A stretch of DNA of 64,000 nucleotides from positions 13,684 through 77,683 of the forward strand of contig JACJWX010000014.1 of the NCBI GenBank assembly GCA_020636905.1. The letters run 5' to 3'. Made by a program: the position numbers and the translations under genes. The stretch comes from Actinomycetota bacterium (GTDB lineage Bacteria; Actinomycetota; Thermoleophilia; Miltoncostaeales; Miltoncostaeaceae). The notes under the pieces are model-generated. The model was not told where the DNA came from. It saw only the letters and a program-made list of their open reading frames with translations, and ran no database searches. Positions 34,164 to 42,741 of this stretch are shown piece by piece (position 1 is the first letter of the stretch; each line of letters starts with the position of its first letter).

Positions 34164-34190
34164 TAAGTTCGGCGACCGCGCCGCCGATAG
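34164..34190 (+). promoter_or_regulatory. Sigma-28/WhiG-like promoter before PilZ gene
   Basis: TAAG, 15 bases, GCCGATAG: close to the TAAA-N15-GCCGATAA layout of FliA/WhiG promoters. A difficulty is that it sits seven bases from the ATG and a GGAGGA site lies in between, so transcription from it would exclude the ribosome site. Confidence 0.4.
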
Positions 34191-34197
34191 GGAGGAC

Positions 34198-34869
34198 ATG
34201 GCGCGGCAGAGACAACCGGTGCTGGTGGCTGCCCTTCGGCTTCCGTCACCCGACACGCAGGTGGCCCTGGAGGGGCTTCCCGGCGGCGCGTGCGTCACGC
34301 TGGCCCTGTCGCGCGAGGACGGGATGCTCCGTGTGGAGCCGCCGCGCGTCGGGGGTCGTCCGGTGCCGGCCCGGGTGGGCCGCAGCGTGCGGGTGCACTA
34401 CCGGGACGACGGCGTTCCCTGCGTGGCGACCGGGAAGATCGCCTCGGCGGACGCCGAGCCAGCAGCCCTCGTCATCGCGGTCTCCTGCGTGGAACGGAAC
34501 CAGCGGAGAATGTGCGTCCGGGTCCCGGTGCAACTCCCCGTCGCCGTGAGCGTCCACCTCGATGACGGGGAGGAGCCCGTCATCGACCGGCTCGTGGCCG
34601 AGGACATCTCGGCGGGGGGACTCCGCCTGCGAAGCGCCTGCGGGTACTCGGTCGGAACATCCATGGTGGCCAACTTCGTGATCGACGACCAGCTCCTGAG
34701 CGTCCCCTGCACGGTGGTCCGCACGGTCCACGACGATCGGCCGATCACGCTGCAGTGGGTGCTCGGAGTGCGGTTCGACGAGGTCGACGCCGACGCCACC
34801 GAGCGCATCACCCACCACGTGTTCAACCGTCAGCGCGAACTCCGGGGCCGGGCATCGGGAATGGCCTAG
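34198..34869 (+). CDS. PilZ-domain c-di-GMP receptor, YcgR-like
   Basis: A 223-residue cytoplasmic protein. An N-terminal YcgR_2-like beta domain (about 1-95) precedes a PilZ domain with Arg104-x3-Arg108 (RRMCVR) and Asp136-I-Ser-x2-Gly (EDISAGGLRL), which together bind cyclic-di-GMP. YcgR-type proteins slow flagellar rotation when c-di-GMP rises. No flagellar gene is adjacent, but two chemoreceptors lie within 25 kb. A GGAGGA site precedes ATG 34198. Confidence 0.88.
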   Translation: MARQRQPVLVAALRLPSPDTQVALEGLPGGACVTLALSREDGMLRVEPPRVGGRPVPARVGRSVRVHYRDDGVPCVATGKIASADAEPAALVIAVSCVERNQRRMCVRVPVQLPVAVSVHLDDGEEPVIDRLVAEDISAGGLRLRSACGYSVGTSMVANFVIDDQLLSVPCTVVRTVHDDRPITLQWVLGVRFDEVDADATERITHHVFNRQRELRGRASGMA

Positions 34870-35275
34870 TGTCCTGAGCCGGAGGTCTCGCGGCAGCCTG
34901 ACGGCTCGTACGGGAATGGGCCTGGTCCCGGGTCACCGCTTCGTCGCGACGTCGCTCGGCGAACCGGCATTGTCCCGAACCTCCTCCTTGTTGCACGCGG
35001 TTTTCGCTCGCCACGCCCTCGCTCTCAGACTTCCCACTGGTGCCCTGGTCCACACCGGCGCTGGCACCTTCAACCCCCCCCCGTCCCGGTCACCGGAGCG
35101 ACTCGCGGGGCTTCGGCGGCCGACTCCCCGACCCTGCCGAAACATCCAGGACGTCGGCGAACCGATCACCCGTTCGGCGCCGGTGTGGCAGCGTTGTGTG
35201 AAACCACCCGTAGCCTGTAGATACCTCACCCTCCAATGCGTAGTGTCGTCCGCATCACGACCGGAGGCTGACTCA
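34870..35275. other. Non-coding gap before a methyltransferase gene
   Basis: About 400 bases with lower coding character. A frame runs through it into the methyltransferase but has Cys/Pro/Ser-rich content and no plausible start. TTGTGT (35194-35199), an 18-base spacer and TAGATA (35218-35223) form a moderate promoter candidate. GGAGG at 35262-35266 is the ribosome site of the next gene. Confidence 0.45.
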
Positions 35276-35962
35276 TTGATCCAAGCACTGCTGCGGAGTG
35301 CCACGACCTGGGCGTATGAGTCCAGGCTGTCCCCCACCCGCCGCTGGCGCATGGCGCGGATTGAGGCGTTCCTCGGACTCGCCCGTCCCCCCGCGGGGGC
35401 CCGCATCGTCGATCTGGGCGGCACGCCCTACATGTGGGAGTTGTTCGACCACGATTTCGAGGTGACGCTCGTGAACCTGCCTGCGGGCAATCCCGGGCCC
35501 AGGTCGGACCGCTACACGTGGGTGGAGGCCGACGCCTGCGACCTCGACGCGGTTTTCGCCGACAATGAATTCGACCTCGCCTTCAGCAACTCGGTCATCG
35601 AACACGTCGGGCCGGAGGATCGCCAGGCGGCGTTCGCCGCCGGGATCCGGCGGATCGCCCCGTCCTACTGGGTTCAGACGCCGAGTCCGCGGTTCCCGGT
35701 GGAAGCCCACACGGGCGTCCCGTTCTACTGGCAGCGCTCGGAACGGCAGCGCCGGCGACGGCTCGACCGCTGGTACCGCACCATGCCCGTCTGGGCGGAG
35801 ATGATCGAGAACACGCGCGTGCTCGGCATGGGCCGGATGCATCAGCTGTTTCCCGACGGGCAGCTCTGGCGCGAGCGCCTCGCCGGAATCGAGAAGTCGC
35901 TCTGCATGTACCGGCCGGGCGACGCCACCCTCCGTCGCGCCCGATTGGCGGATCCGGTCTAG
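35276..35962 (+). CDS. SAM-dependent methyltransferase (class I)
   Basis: A 228-residue methyltransferase. Start TTG 35276 has GGAGG ten bases upstream. SAM-binding motif I is VDLGGTPYMWELF, with the acidic loop VEADACDLDAVF and NEFDLAFSNSVIEHVG (post-I). C-terminal WYRTMPVWAEMIENTR is family-like but the substrate is not predictable. Its stop shares a CTAG with the stop of the convergent kinase gene, so they overlap by four bases. Confidence 0.83.
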   Translation: MIQALLRSATTWAYESRLSPTRRWRMARIEAFLGLARPPAGARIVDLGGTPYMWELFDHDFEVTLVNLPAGNPGPRSDRYTWVEADACDLDAVFADNEFDLAFSNSVIEHVGPEDRQAAFAAGIRRIAPSYWVQTPSPRFPVEAHTGVPFYWQRSERQRRRRLDRWYRTMPVWAEMIENTRVLGMGRMHQLFPDGQLWRERLAGIEKSLCMYRPGDATLRRARLADPV

Positions 35963-36900
35963 TCCAGTTCGATGCGGCGGGGCGGATTCGCCCCGACGCG
36001 CGTGCAGGCCAGCGCCCCGACCCGCGCGGCGAACCCGAGACACGCCTCCAGGGACGACGCGTCGAGCGCGGTGATGCCGTCGACGGTGAGCCGATCGTGC
36101 TCGGCGAGCCACGCCAGCACGCCGGCGCCGAAACTGTCGCCCGCCCCCACCGTGTCGACGACCTCCACCCTGGGCGCGTCCACCGCGGCGTTCGCCGTGC
36201 GCGTCACCGCCAGCGCCCCTCGCTCACCACGTGTCACCACGACCATCCCCGCTCCGGCCGCCACGAGATCCCGAGCGACGTGTGCCGGATCAATCCCCGG
36301 ATGAAGCAGGTCCAGGTCGGCATCGCTGGCCTTGACGATCGTGGCCGCGCCCATCATCTCCATGAGCCGCCGCCGCTGGCGGTCCATGTCCTGAATGACG
36401 CCGGGTCGCACGTTCGGATCGACGAAGGTCACGATGCCCTCGGGAGCGTCCACGACGGCCCGGTGCAGCGTGGTCGCCGAGGGGTCGACGGCGAGCGCAA
36501 CGCCGCCCACGTGGAGCACCCATCCCCGCCGGATCGGTTCCACCAGGTCGGCCGGTTCGAGGGCGACACCGGCCGTGTCCGCGGTGTAGAGGCTGAAGGT
36601 CGGCTGGCCATCCTCGGCGACCGAGACCACCGCCAGGGTCGACGGCCCGCCGACACGCCGCACGAACGCGGTATCCACCCCCTCCTCGCGGAGGCGCGTC
36701 ATCATCCGGTCACCCCACAGGTCCTCGCTGAGGCATCCACCGAACGCTGCGGTCAGGCCAAGCCGGGCCAGCGCCACCGACGCCGTGAACGCGCCGCCCG
36801 CGAGCACCGGCCGCAGCGCGCCGTCCGGGTCGCCCGAGGGAACCAGGTCGAGGACCGCCTCTCCCAGACAGCACACGCCGGGGGCCCGATCGTGCGTCAT
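35959..36900 (-). CDS. PfkB-family carbohydrate kinase
   Basis: A 313-residue ribokinase-type sugar kinase. GGAFTASVALARLG near the N-terminus and DTVGAGDSFGAGVLAW (anion hole and catalytic Asp) are the two PfkB signatures. Fructokinase or a related role is likely (GEAVLDLV, DPNVRPG), but no sugar transporter is adjacent. Divergent from an exported protein with 140 bases between starts. Confidence 0.9.
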   Translation of the reverse strand: MTHDRAPGVCCLGEAVLDLVPSGDPDGALRPVLAGGAFTASVALARLGLTAAFGGCLSEDLWGDRMMTRLREEGVDTAFVRRVGGPSTLAVVSVAEDGQPTFSLYTADTAGVALEPADLVEPIRRGWVLHVGGVALAVDPSATTLHRAVVDAPEGIVTFVDPNVRPGVIQDMDRQRRRLMEMMGAATIVKASDADLDLLHPGIDPAHVARDLVAAGAGMVVVTRGERGALAVTRTANAAVDAPRVEVVDTVGAGDSFGAGVLAWLAEHDRLTVDGITALDASSLEACLGFAARVGALACTRVGANPPRRIELD

Positions 36901-37040
36901 TGCGAAATCACCAGATACGGGAACTCACCTTCCCGAACCGATCGTCCGGAGAGGTCGGCGCGGCCAACCTGTCCATTCGTTGCGTTCCCGCGCGGGTACC
37001 CACCGGCGATGCTCATCTTGGGAGAGGACAGGAGCACGAT

Positions 37041-38969
37041 TTGCGACGTTTGTTGACAACCCTGGTGACGATGATGCTGCTCGGAGTGTCGGCCGCGCTG
37101 GCGGCGGCGAATCCGATCACGGTCGAGAACGCCAAGCCGGGAAGTCCGAACTGGAAGTACCCGGAGGCACCCCGCGGCACGGTCTCGGACCAGTATGCCG
37201 GAACGGTCAACACCATCGAGGGGTTCACGAGCGACGACAGCCTCGTCCCCGGTCAGCAGCTCGAACTCCACGTGTCGGCCAACAGTGGCTGGGCATACCG
37301 TGTCGAGGTCTACCGACTGGGGTGGTACGGCGGCGCCGGCGCACGACGTGTGGCCTGCTCGCCGAGTTGCTCCGGATCCCGCGCGGGCGTGGTCCAGCCT
37401 CCGCTCACGCCGATGACCTCCACCGGATACCGCCGCGCACCCTGGTCGGTGACCGACACGGTCCCCGTGACGACCGACTGGACCAGCGGGTACTACATCG
37501 CGCAGCTCCTGCTCACCGAGGGCCCATACGCCGGGAACGCCCGCTGGGTGCCGTTCATCGTGCGGACCCCGGCCGGATCGAGTTCGTCCATCCTGGCTCA
37601 GGTCCCGGTGAACAACTGGCAGGCCTACAACGGCTGGGGCGGCCGGAGCACCTACATCAACAAGTCGGTCGACGGTATCGCCGCGACCCACGTGTCGTTC
37701 GATCGCCCGTACTGGGGCGCGATGTACGACATGTTCGACCATGAGCTCGGGGGGATCCGCTTCCTCGAGCGCGAGGGGTACGACGTCCAGTACGCCACCG
37801 ATCGGGACGTCAACGACGAGCCCGGCCTGCTCCTGAACCGATCCATGGTGCTGGTCAACGGCCACGACGAGTACTGGACCTCCGCGCAGCGCGACGCGTT
37901 CGAGAACGCCCGAAACCAGGGTGTCAGCCTGATGTTTCTGGGCGCGAACATCGCCTACTGGCAGGTGCGTTACGCCGACGGCGGGCGCACGATGATCGCC
38001 TACAAGGAAGAGGCCGCCAGCGATCCGGAGCAGTCCTGGTCGAAGAAGACCGACCTGTTCCGCAATGTCGGCCGTCCGGAATGCCAGCTCCTCGGGATCC
38101 AGTACGACAACTCCTGGAAGATCGACGCGCAGGTTCGCAGCTACCGGGTGGACGACACCGGACTCGGGCACAGGTGGATGAACGGCACCGGGTTCAACGC
38201 CAACGAGGTGGTCACCGACACCGTCGGTTACGAATGGGATTTCATCACGCCCGGGTGCTCGCACCCTCCGTTGACCCGGTTCTTCGAGTGGGACGGCACG
38301 GAGATCCCCGGCGAAACGCTTCCGCCCGCCGACGCGGTGGGCTACACCGCCCCATCCGGCGCGCGGGTGTTCAGCGCCGGGTCGCTGCACTTCACCCGGG
38401 GACTCGATTCCTGGCGTTCTTACACCTGGATCGGGGGCGGCCCCACCAACGCCAAGCTGCAGCGGTTCGTCCGCAATGTGCTCAACGACATGACCTCGAC
38501 GCCTCCGGTGGTGCCTCCCACACCCCAGGGGATCTCGCCGAACGCATCGTTCGTCCCGTCGATCGCCGCGCCGATCGTGGGTGAGCAGGTGACGTTCACC
38601 GACACGAGCACAACGCCGATCGGCACGATCGTGGCCCGCGCCTGGGACCTCGACGGCGACGGCGTGTTCATGGATGGCACGGCGCCCACCGCGGCCACGA
38701 CCTTCGCCACTGCGGGAACACACCGAGTCGGGCTGCGTGTCACGAACTCCTCGGGCACCTCAGGCACCACCTGGATGGATCTCCAGGTGAACGCTCCGAC
38801 GATCACGATCAACCGTGAGCTGCCCGCCATCCCCGAGGTGAACCTCGACGCGCGGTCCTGGAAGCAGGTCCGGGCAAAGCGCGCCGACGCGGCCGCCGGG
38901 TGCCGCCGCCCGGCCCGGCGCGCTCCGCGTGGCGCCAGGCTGGGAATCAGCGGATGTGTGCGCCCGTGA
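37041..38969 (+). CDS. Exported DMFase-beta-like protein with PKD domain
   Basis: A 642-residue secreted protein; start TTG 37041 after AGGAG. A signal peptide (RRLLTTLVTMMLLGVSAALAAA) is followed by a ~480-residue domain like the N,N-dimethylformamidase large subunit: WYGGAGARRV, QVPVNNWQAYNGWGG, and VNGHDEYWT (the catalytic-site motif). A PKD domain follows (about 515-595; AWDLDGDG). The last ~45 residues are basic with two cysteines. Likely an extracellular or surface enzyme of unknown substrate. A true DMFase would have a small partner subunit, absent here. Confidence 0.8.
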   Translation: MRRLLTTLVTMMLLGVSAALAAANPITVENAKPGSPNWKYPEAPRGTVSDQYAGTVNTIEGFTSDDSLVPGQQLELHVSANSGWAYRVEVYRLGWYGGAGARRVACSPSCSGSRAGVVQPPLTPMTSTGYRRAPWSVTDTVPVTTDWTSGYYIAQLLLTEGPYAGNARWVPFIVRTPAGSSSSILAQVPVNNWQAYNGWGGRSTYINKSVDGIAATHVSFDRPYWGAMYDMFDHELGGIRFLEREGYDVQYATDRDVNDEPGLLLNRSMVLVNGHDEYWTSAQRDAFENARNQGVSLMFLGANIAYWQVRYADGGRTMIAYKEEAASDPEQSWSKKTDLFRNVGRPECQLLGIQYDNSWKIDAQVRSYRVDDTGLGHRWMNGTGFNANEVVTDTVGYEWDFITPGCSHPPLTRFFEWDGTEIPGETLPPADAVGYTAPSGARVFSAGSLHFTRGLDSWRSYTWIGGGPTNAKLQRFVRNVLNDMTSTPPVVPPTPQGISPNASFVPSIAAPIVGEQVTFTDTSTTPIGTIVARAWDLDGDGVFMDGTAPTAATTFATAGTHRVGLRVTNSSGTSGTTWMDLQVNAPTITINRELPAIPEVNLDARSWKQVRAKRADAAAGCRRPARRAPRGARLGISGCVRP

Positions 38970-39013
38970 CCCGCGCACCGGACTCCGAGATCCGGGCGGC
39001 CGCGGTGCCCTGA

Positions 39014-39050
39014 GCCGCTGCCCGGGGGCTGCAGCACCGAGTGCAGCGGC
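39014..39050. terminator. First hairpin of a tandem bidirectional terminator
   Basis: GCCGCTGC (39014-39021) pairs with 39043-39050, with inner CTGCA/TGCAG pairing. It lies between convergent genes. Confidence 0.55.
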
Positions 39051-39054
39051 CCGT

Positions 39055-39098
39055 GCCCGTCCCGATCAGCACTCCGCCGTCGGCTGATCGGGACGGGC
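39055..39098. terminator. Second hairpin of a tandem bidirectional terminator
   Basis: A perfect 16-bp stem (39055-39070 with 39083-39098) and 12-base loop, ten bases from the end of the RTX-repeat gene. It probably serves both convergent genes. Confidence 0.75.
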
Positions 39099-39107
39099 GC
39101 CAGCTCG

Positions 39108-39785
39108 CTACTCCTCCTCGGGATCCGCGCCGATGCCCCGCTGATCGCCCTTGGTCGCCGACGGGGGGATCGTGTTGTCATCGCCGGGGTCGGTCGTCGC
39201 GTTGGTGTCGCCGAGGACCAGCACCCGCTCGCAGCTGCGGTGGACCTCGTCCTCGGGCCGGACGACGGCCACGTCGCGGCCGGGTCCGCAGATGACGGTG
39301 TCCTTGACCCCATCGCGGCTGCGCGAGTACAGGACGTCGTTTCCGCGGCCGCCGACGAGCACGTCGGCCCCGTCACCGGCGTAGAGGGTGTCGAAGCCAT
39401 GCCCGCCGATCAGGCGATCGTCTCCGGACCCGCCCACGAGCACGTCGCCGTTGAATCCGCCGAGCAGTGTGTCGTTGCCGGCCTGACCGAGTGCCACGTC
39501 ACGCCCCGAACCGGCGTGCAACACGTCGTCTTCGCTTCCGCCGAGGAGGACGTCGCGGCCGTGTCCGCCGAACACGACGTCCGACCCCGGGCCGGCGACG
39601 ATCACGTCGGCGCCCCTGAAACCGAAGACGACGTCCTGACCGGCACCTGCTCGGATGGTGTCCGGTCCCCGTGTGCCGCGCAGCACGTCGGAATCCGCGC
39701 CGCCGTTGGTGACGCCTGCCTGCAGAGCCGGCACGACCGCGCAACCCGTGATTGCGACGATGGCCAGTAGACGGCGTTTCCTCAT
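39108..39785 (-). CDS. Small exported RTX-like calcium-repeat protein
   Basis: A 225-residue protein with a signal peptide (RRLLAIVAITGCAVVPALQ), then about ten tandem nonapeptide-like repeats of the form GGxGxDxLxxG (GGSGDDRLIGGHGFD, GGRGNDVLYSR), and an acidic Asp/Glu-rich tail. The repeats should fold as a parallel beta-roll on Ca2+ outside the cell. No enzymatic domain or type I secretion gene is present, and the Sec-type signal argues against an RTX toxin. A Cys pair (ICGPG; RSCER) may brace the tail. ATG is preceded by GGGAGGAC. Confidence 0.82.
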   Translation of the reverse strand: MRKRRLLAIVAITGCAVVPALQAGVTNGGADSDVLRGTRGPDTIRAGAGQDVVFGFRGADVIVAGPGSDVVFGGHGRDVLLGGSEDDVLHAGSGRDVALGQAGNDTLLGGFNGDVLVGGSGDDRLIGGHGFDTLYAGDGADVLVGGRGNDVLYSRSRDGVKDTVICGPGRDVAVVRPEDEVHRSCERVLVLGDTNATTDPGDDNTIPPSATKGDQRGIGADPEEE

Positions 39786-39979
39786 GGTGTCCTCCCGTGG
39801 GGTGTGGTGTGTGCGGCCCCACCCTCGGACACCACCATGAGCGCTTTCCCAGGCCCGCGTGTGCGAGCTGCATGAATTTGTGAGGCGTTCAGGCCCGGAC
39901 CCGCGGGACGTGATCAGAATGTGCGAAAACCGTTCACAAGCGGTGCGGCCTCACACAACCCGAACGACACGGGCGGGCC

Positions 39980-41143
39980 TCAGTGTCCCGCCGGGCCGCC
40001 CGCGGACTCGGTGGCGCGTGCCGTCGCCTCGGCGCGGAGCTGGTGCAGCCTGGTCGCCTGGTCCCGGGCCACCACGTTCGAGGAACGCGCTCCCGCGAGC
40101 AGCCCCTGCACCTCGGGGATCACGTATCGCGCGATCAGCTCGTAGCTCCGTTTGACCGCCGGCCAGGGCGCCCACTCGTTCGCCCAGAACAGGAGGGTGC
40201 CGAACCCGCCGGTGGCCTCCTGAAGGACGCCGATGGTCTCGAGCAGGTCCTCGGGCGACCCGACCACCCAGCTCCCCCGCTCCGCCATCCTGCGTACGAG
40301 GTCCTCGCGGGGCCCGTCGACCGGGCACGGCCGGCCGGTGGTCGCCTCGACGTAGTCGAGCAGGAACCGCGCGCCGCCCTCGCTGGTCTCCCTGATGGCC
40401 TGGTCACGGGTCTCGGCGATGTGGACCGGAAGCGAGAGCCGCCAATCGCGGCGGTGGACGGTGCGGCCGGCTTGCGCGGCCGCGTCTTCGGCGTGCGCCC
40501 ACTGCGTGGCCAGGTCGGCGCCGCCGGCACCCGGGCGCGCCGCGCTGAGTGACAGCACCCCGCATCCGAACCGCCCGGCCAGGCGCATGCCCGCGGGGGA
40601 TTCCAGGCTCGTCACCGCGAGCGGCGGGTGGGGGTCCTGGTACGGACGCAGCTGGAGCACCGCGTCATGCATTTCGAACCAGGAACCCGTGTACGAGAAT
40701 GGCGTCGGATCGCTGAAGAGCCGCACGATCACCTCGAGCGACTCGGCCATGCGATCGCGCAGAAGGCCCGGGTCGAGCCCGAGCATCACGGCATCCGAGA
40801 TGTGGCCGCCCGGGCCGACGCCGAAGTTGATGCGCCCGCGGGTGAGGTGGTCGAGCAGCACGATCCGGTCGGCGACCATCAACGGGTGGTGGTACGGAAG
40901 GCTGACCGCCCCGGTGCCGAGACGGATGTGCTTGGTGCGCTCCGCGGCCACCGCAAGGAACATCTCCGGTGAGGAGATCGTCTCCCAGCCGGTGGTGTGA
41001 TGCTCGCCCACCCAGGCCTCGTCGAACCCCAGCTGATCGACCCACCGGATCAGCTCCAGGTCGCGATCGAGCGCGAGGGTCGGGTGCTCGCCGAGCTGGT
41101 GGAACGGAGCCAGGAACAGGCCGAACTTCATCCGTGCGTTCAT
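39980..41143 (-). CDS. LLM-class flavin-dependent oxidoreductase
   Basis: A 387-residue luciferase-like monooxygenase. Start ATG 41143 (MNARMKFGLFLAPFHQLGEH); the same frame stays open upstream but reads Arg/Pro-rich nonsense. Family marks: EAWVGEHHTTGWETISSPEM, IRLGTGAVSLPYHHPLMVADR and LTRGRINFGVGPGG. It binds FMN or F420. The neighbouring Rossmann reductase resembles F420-NADP oxidoreductase, so F420 use is plausible. Divergent from the GCS2-like gene. Confidence 0.88.
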   Translation of the reverse strand: MNARMKFGLFLAPFHQLGEHPTLALDRDLELIRWVDQLGFDEAWVGEHHTTGWETISSPEMFLAVAAERTKHIRLGTGAVSLPYHHPLMVADRIVLLDHLTRGRINFGVGPGGHISDAVMLGLDPGLLRDRMAESLEVIVRLFSDPTPFSYTGSWFEMHDAVLQLRPYQDPHPPLAVTSLESPAGMRLAGRFGCGVLSLSAARPGAGGADLATQWAHAEDAAAQAGRTVHRRDWRLSLPVHIAETRDQAIRETSEGGARFLLDYVEATTGRPCPVDGPREDLVRRMAERGSWVVGSPEDLLETIGVLQEATGGFGTLLFWANEWAPWPAVKRSYELIARYVIPEVQGLLAGARSSNVVARDQATRLHQLRAEATARATESAGGPAGH

Positions 41144-41208
41144 GCGGGTCTCCGGGGTGGGCACCACGACCGGATCGGGGGGAATGGCGTGCATGTATGG
41201 CGCGCGGG

Positions 41209-41214
41209 TACGCT
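41209..41214 (+). promoter_or_regulatory. -10 box for the GCS2-like gene
   Basis: TACGCT ten bases before ATG 41225, predicting a leader of about three bases. No -35 is evident. Confidence 0.4.
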
Positions 41215-41224
41215 CGCCCACAAC

Positions 41225-42724
41225 ATGGGTGCTGACATCGATCGAGACACGTTCAGTCCGGAAGAAGAGTCGCGGTTCGTCATGCGGCTGCAGCATTGTC
41301 TCACCGCGCTGGAGTCGTTGCTCGGCAGGCCCGGATTCGGCGAGGGCCAGACCCGTGTCGGCCTCGAACTGGAGCTCTCGTTGGTCGGCGACGACGGCCG
41401 CCCGCTGCTGCGGAATCAGGAAGTCATCGCCGCGACCGACGTCGAGCGCGTGGAAGTCGAACTCGATCGGTTCAATCTCGAGTACAACGCCCGCCCGGTC
41501 CCGCTGGCGGGAGCCCCGTTCACCTCCCTCCTCGACGACGTGACCGAGGCCCTCTCGGGCCTCCGCGCGACCGCGGAACGGTTTGACGGGCGTATCGCCG
41601 CGGTCGGGATCCTCCCGACCCTGCGGGAGTCCGACCTGCAACGGGATGCACTCACCGACGTCCCACGTTTCAGGGCCATCTCGTCCCGGATCCGCGCCCT
41701 GCGCAACGCGCCGTTCGAGGTCCGCGTGGACGGCCCCGAGCCGATCCGGATCACCTGTGACGACGTGACCCTCGAGGGGGCGAACACCTCGCTCCAGATC
41801 CACCTCCAGGTCCATCCGCAACGTTTTGCCCGCGTGTTCAACGCGGCCCAGATCGCCACCGCCCCCGTGCTGGCGTTGGCAGGCAATTCTCCGGTCGTCG
41901 CGGGCCGCCAGGGGTGGGAGGAGACACGCGTGGCGGTGTTCCGCCAGGCCGTGGACGATCGCGGCCCGTCCGCTCGCTGGAGCCCGGCGCGCGTCTCGTT
42001 CGGCAACGGCTGGCTCAAGTCCGGAGCGCACGAACTCTTCGCTGAGGCCGTCGCCCTCCACACCCCGCTGCTCCCGGTCTGCAGCGAGGAGCAACCGCTC
42101 GACGTACTCGCCGAAGGCGGCACACCGGGGCTCGACGAACTCCGCCTCCACAACGGCACGGTGTGGCGCTGGAATCGCCCGGTCTACGATCCGTCCGACG
42201 GTGGTCATCTGCGCATCGAATTCCGGAGCCTTCCGTCCGGTCCCACGGCGACCGACATGCTCGCCAACGTCGCCCTGCTGCTCGGGCTCACGGCGGCCCT
42301 CGCCCGCGAGTCGTGGTGGATGACGGTGGCGCTGCCGTTCCGGTACGCCGAGTACAACTTCAATGAGGCCGCCCGTGTCGGGCTGGATGCGACGTTGCTG
42401 TGGCCCTCGAAGCGCGCCCCGTCGCCGCGGCCGGTGCAGGTGCGGACCCTGCTGGATGAGCTGATCCCGCTGGCGGACGAGGGCCTCGAATCCGTTGGTG
42501 TCCTTCCGGAGGAGCGCGCTCGTCACCTGGACGTGCTCCGTGCGCGCCTGGAGTCCGGGCAGACCGGCTCCCGGTGGCAGCGGTCCACCCTGATCGCCCT
42601 GGAGCGAGACGGCATGCCCCGTGAGCGGGCGCTGGTGGAGATGGTGGATCGGTATCTGGAGCACTCCGCCTCGGAGCGCCCCGTCCACGAGTGGCCCGCC
42701 CCGACGACCGGACGGTCCTCCTGA
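41225..42724 (+). CDS. GCS2-like glutamate-cysteine ligase family protein
   Basis: A 499-residue member of the glutamine-synthetase-like glutamate-cysteine ligase group. VGLELELSLVG (metal-binding Glu pair), VEVELDRFNLEYN, TSLQIHLQVHPQ and LRIEFRSLPSGPT form the active-site strands. These enzymes join an amino acid to the gamma-carboxylate of glutamate. Since most actinobacteria use mycothiol, the exact product is uncertain. ATG 41225 is nearly leaderless. Followed within 20 bases by a Rossmann reductase. Confidence 0.82.
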   Translation: MGADIDRDTFSPEEESRFVMRLQHCLTALESLLGRPGFGEGQTRVGLELELSLVGDDGRPLLRNQEVIAATDVERVEVELDRFNLEYNARPVPLAGAPFTSLLDDVTEALSGLRATAERFDGRIAAVGILPTLRESDLQRDALTDVPRFRAISSRIRALRNAPFEVRVDGPEPIRITCDDVTLEGANTSLQIHLQVHPQRFARVFNAAQIATAPVLALAGNSPVVAGRQGWEETRVAVFRQAVDDRGPSARWSPARVSFGNGWLKSGAHELFAEAVALHTPLLPVCSEEQPLDVLAEGGTPGLDELRLHNGTVWRWNRPVYDPSDGGHLRIEFRSLPSGPTATDMLANVALLLGLTAALARESWWMTVALPFRYAEYNFNEAARVGLDATLLWPSKRAPSPRPVQVRTLLDELIPLADEGLESVGVLPEERARHLDVLRARLESGQTGSRWQRSTLIALERDGMPRERALVEMVDRYLEHSASERPVHEWPAPTTGRSS

Positions 42725-42741
42725 ACGGCTACCGTGGCGGT

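Noticed and set aside
34916..35275. N-terminal extension of the methyltransferase
   Set aside because: Residues are atypical and a good GGAGG site precedes TTG 35276.
36897..38723. 608-residue minus-strand frame opposite the DMFase-like gene
   Set aside because: No start context or domain; the plus-strand gene has clear motifs and codon bias.
39108..39785. RTX toxin
   Set aside because: No toxin domain or type I secretion system; a Sec signal peptide is present.
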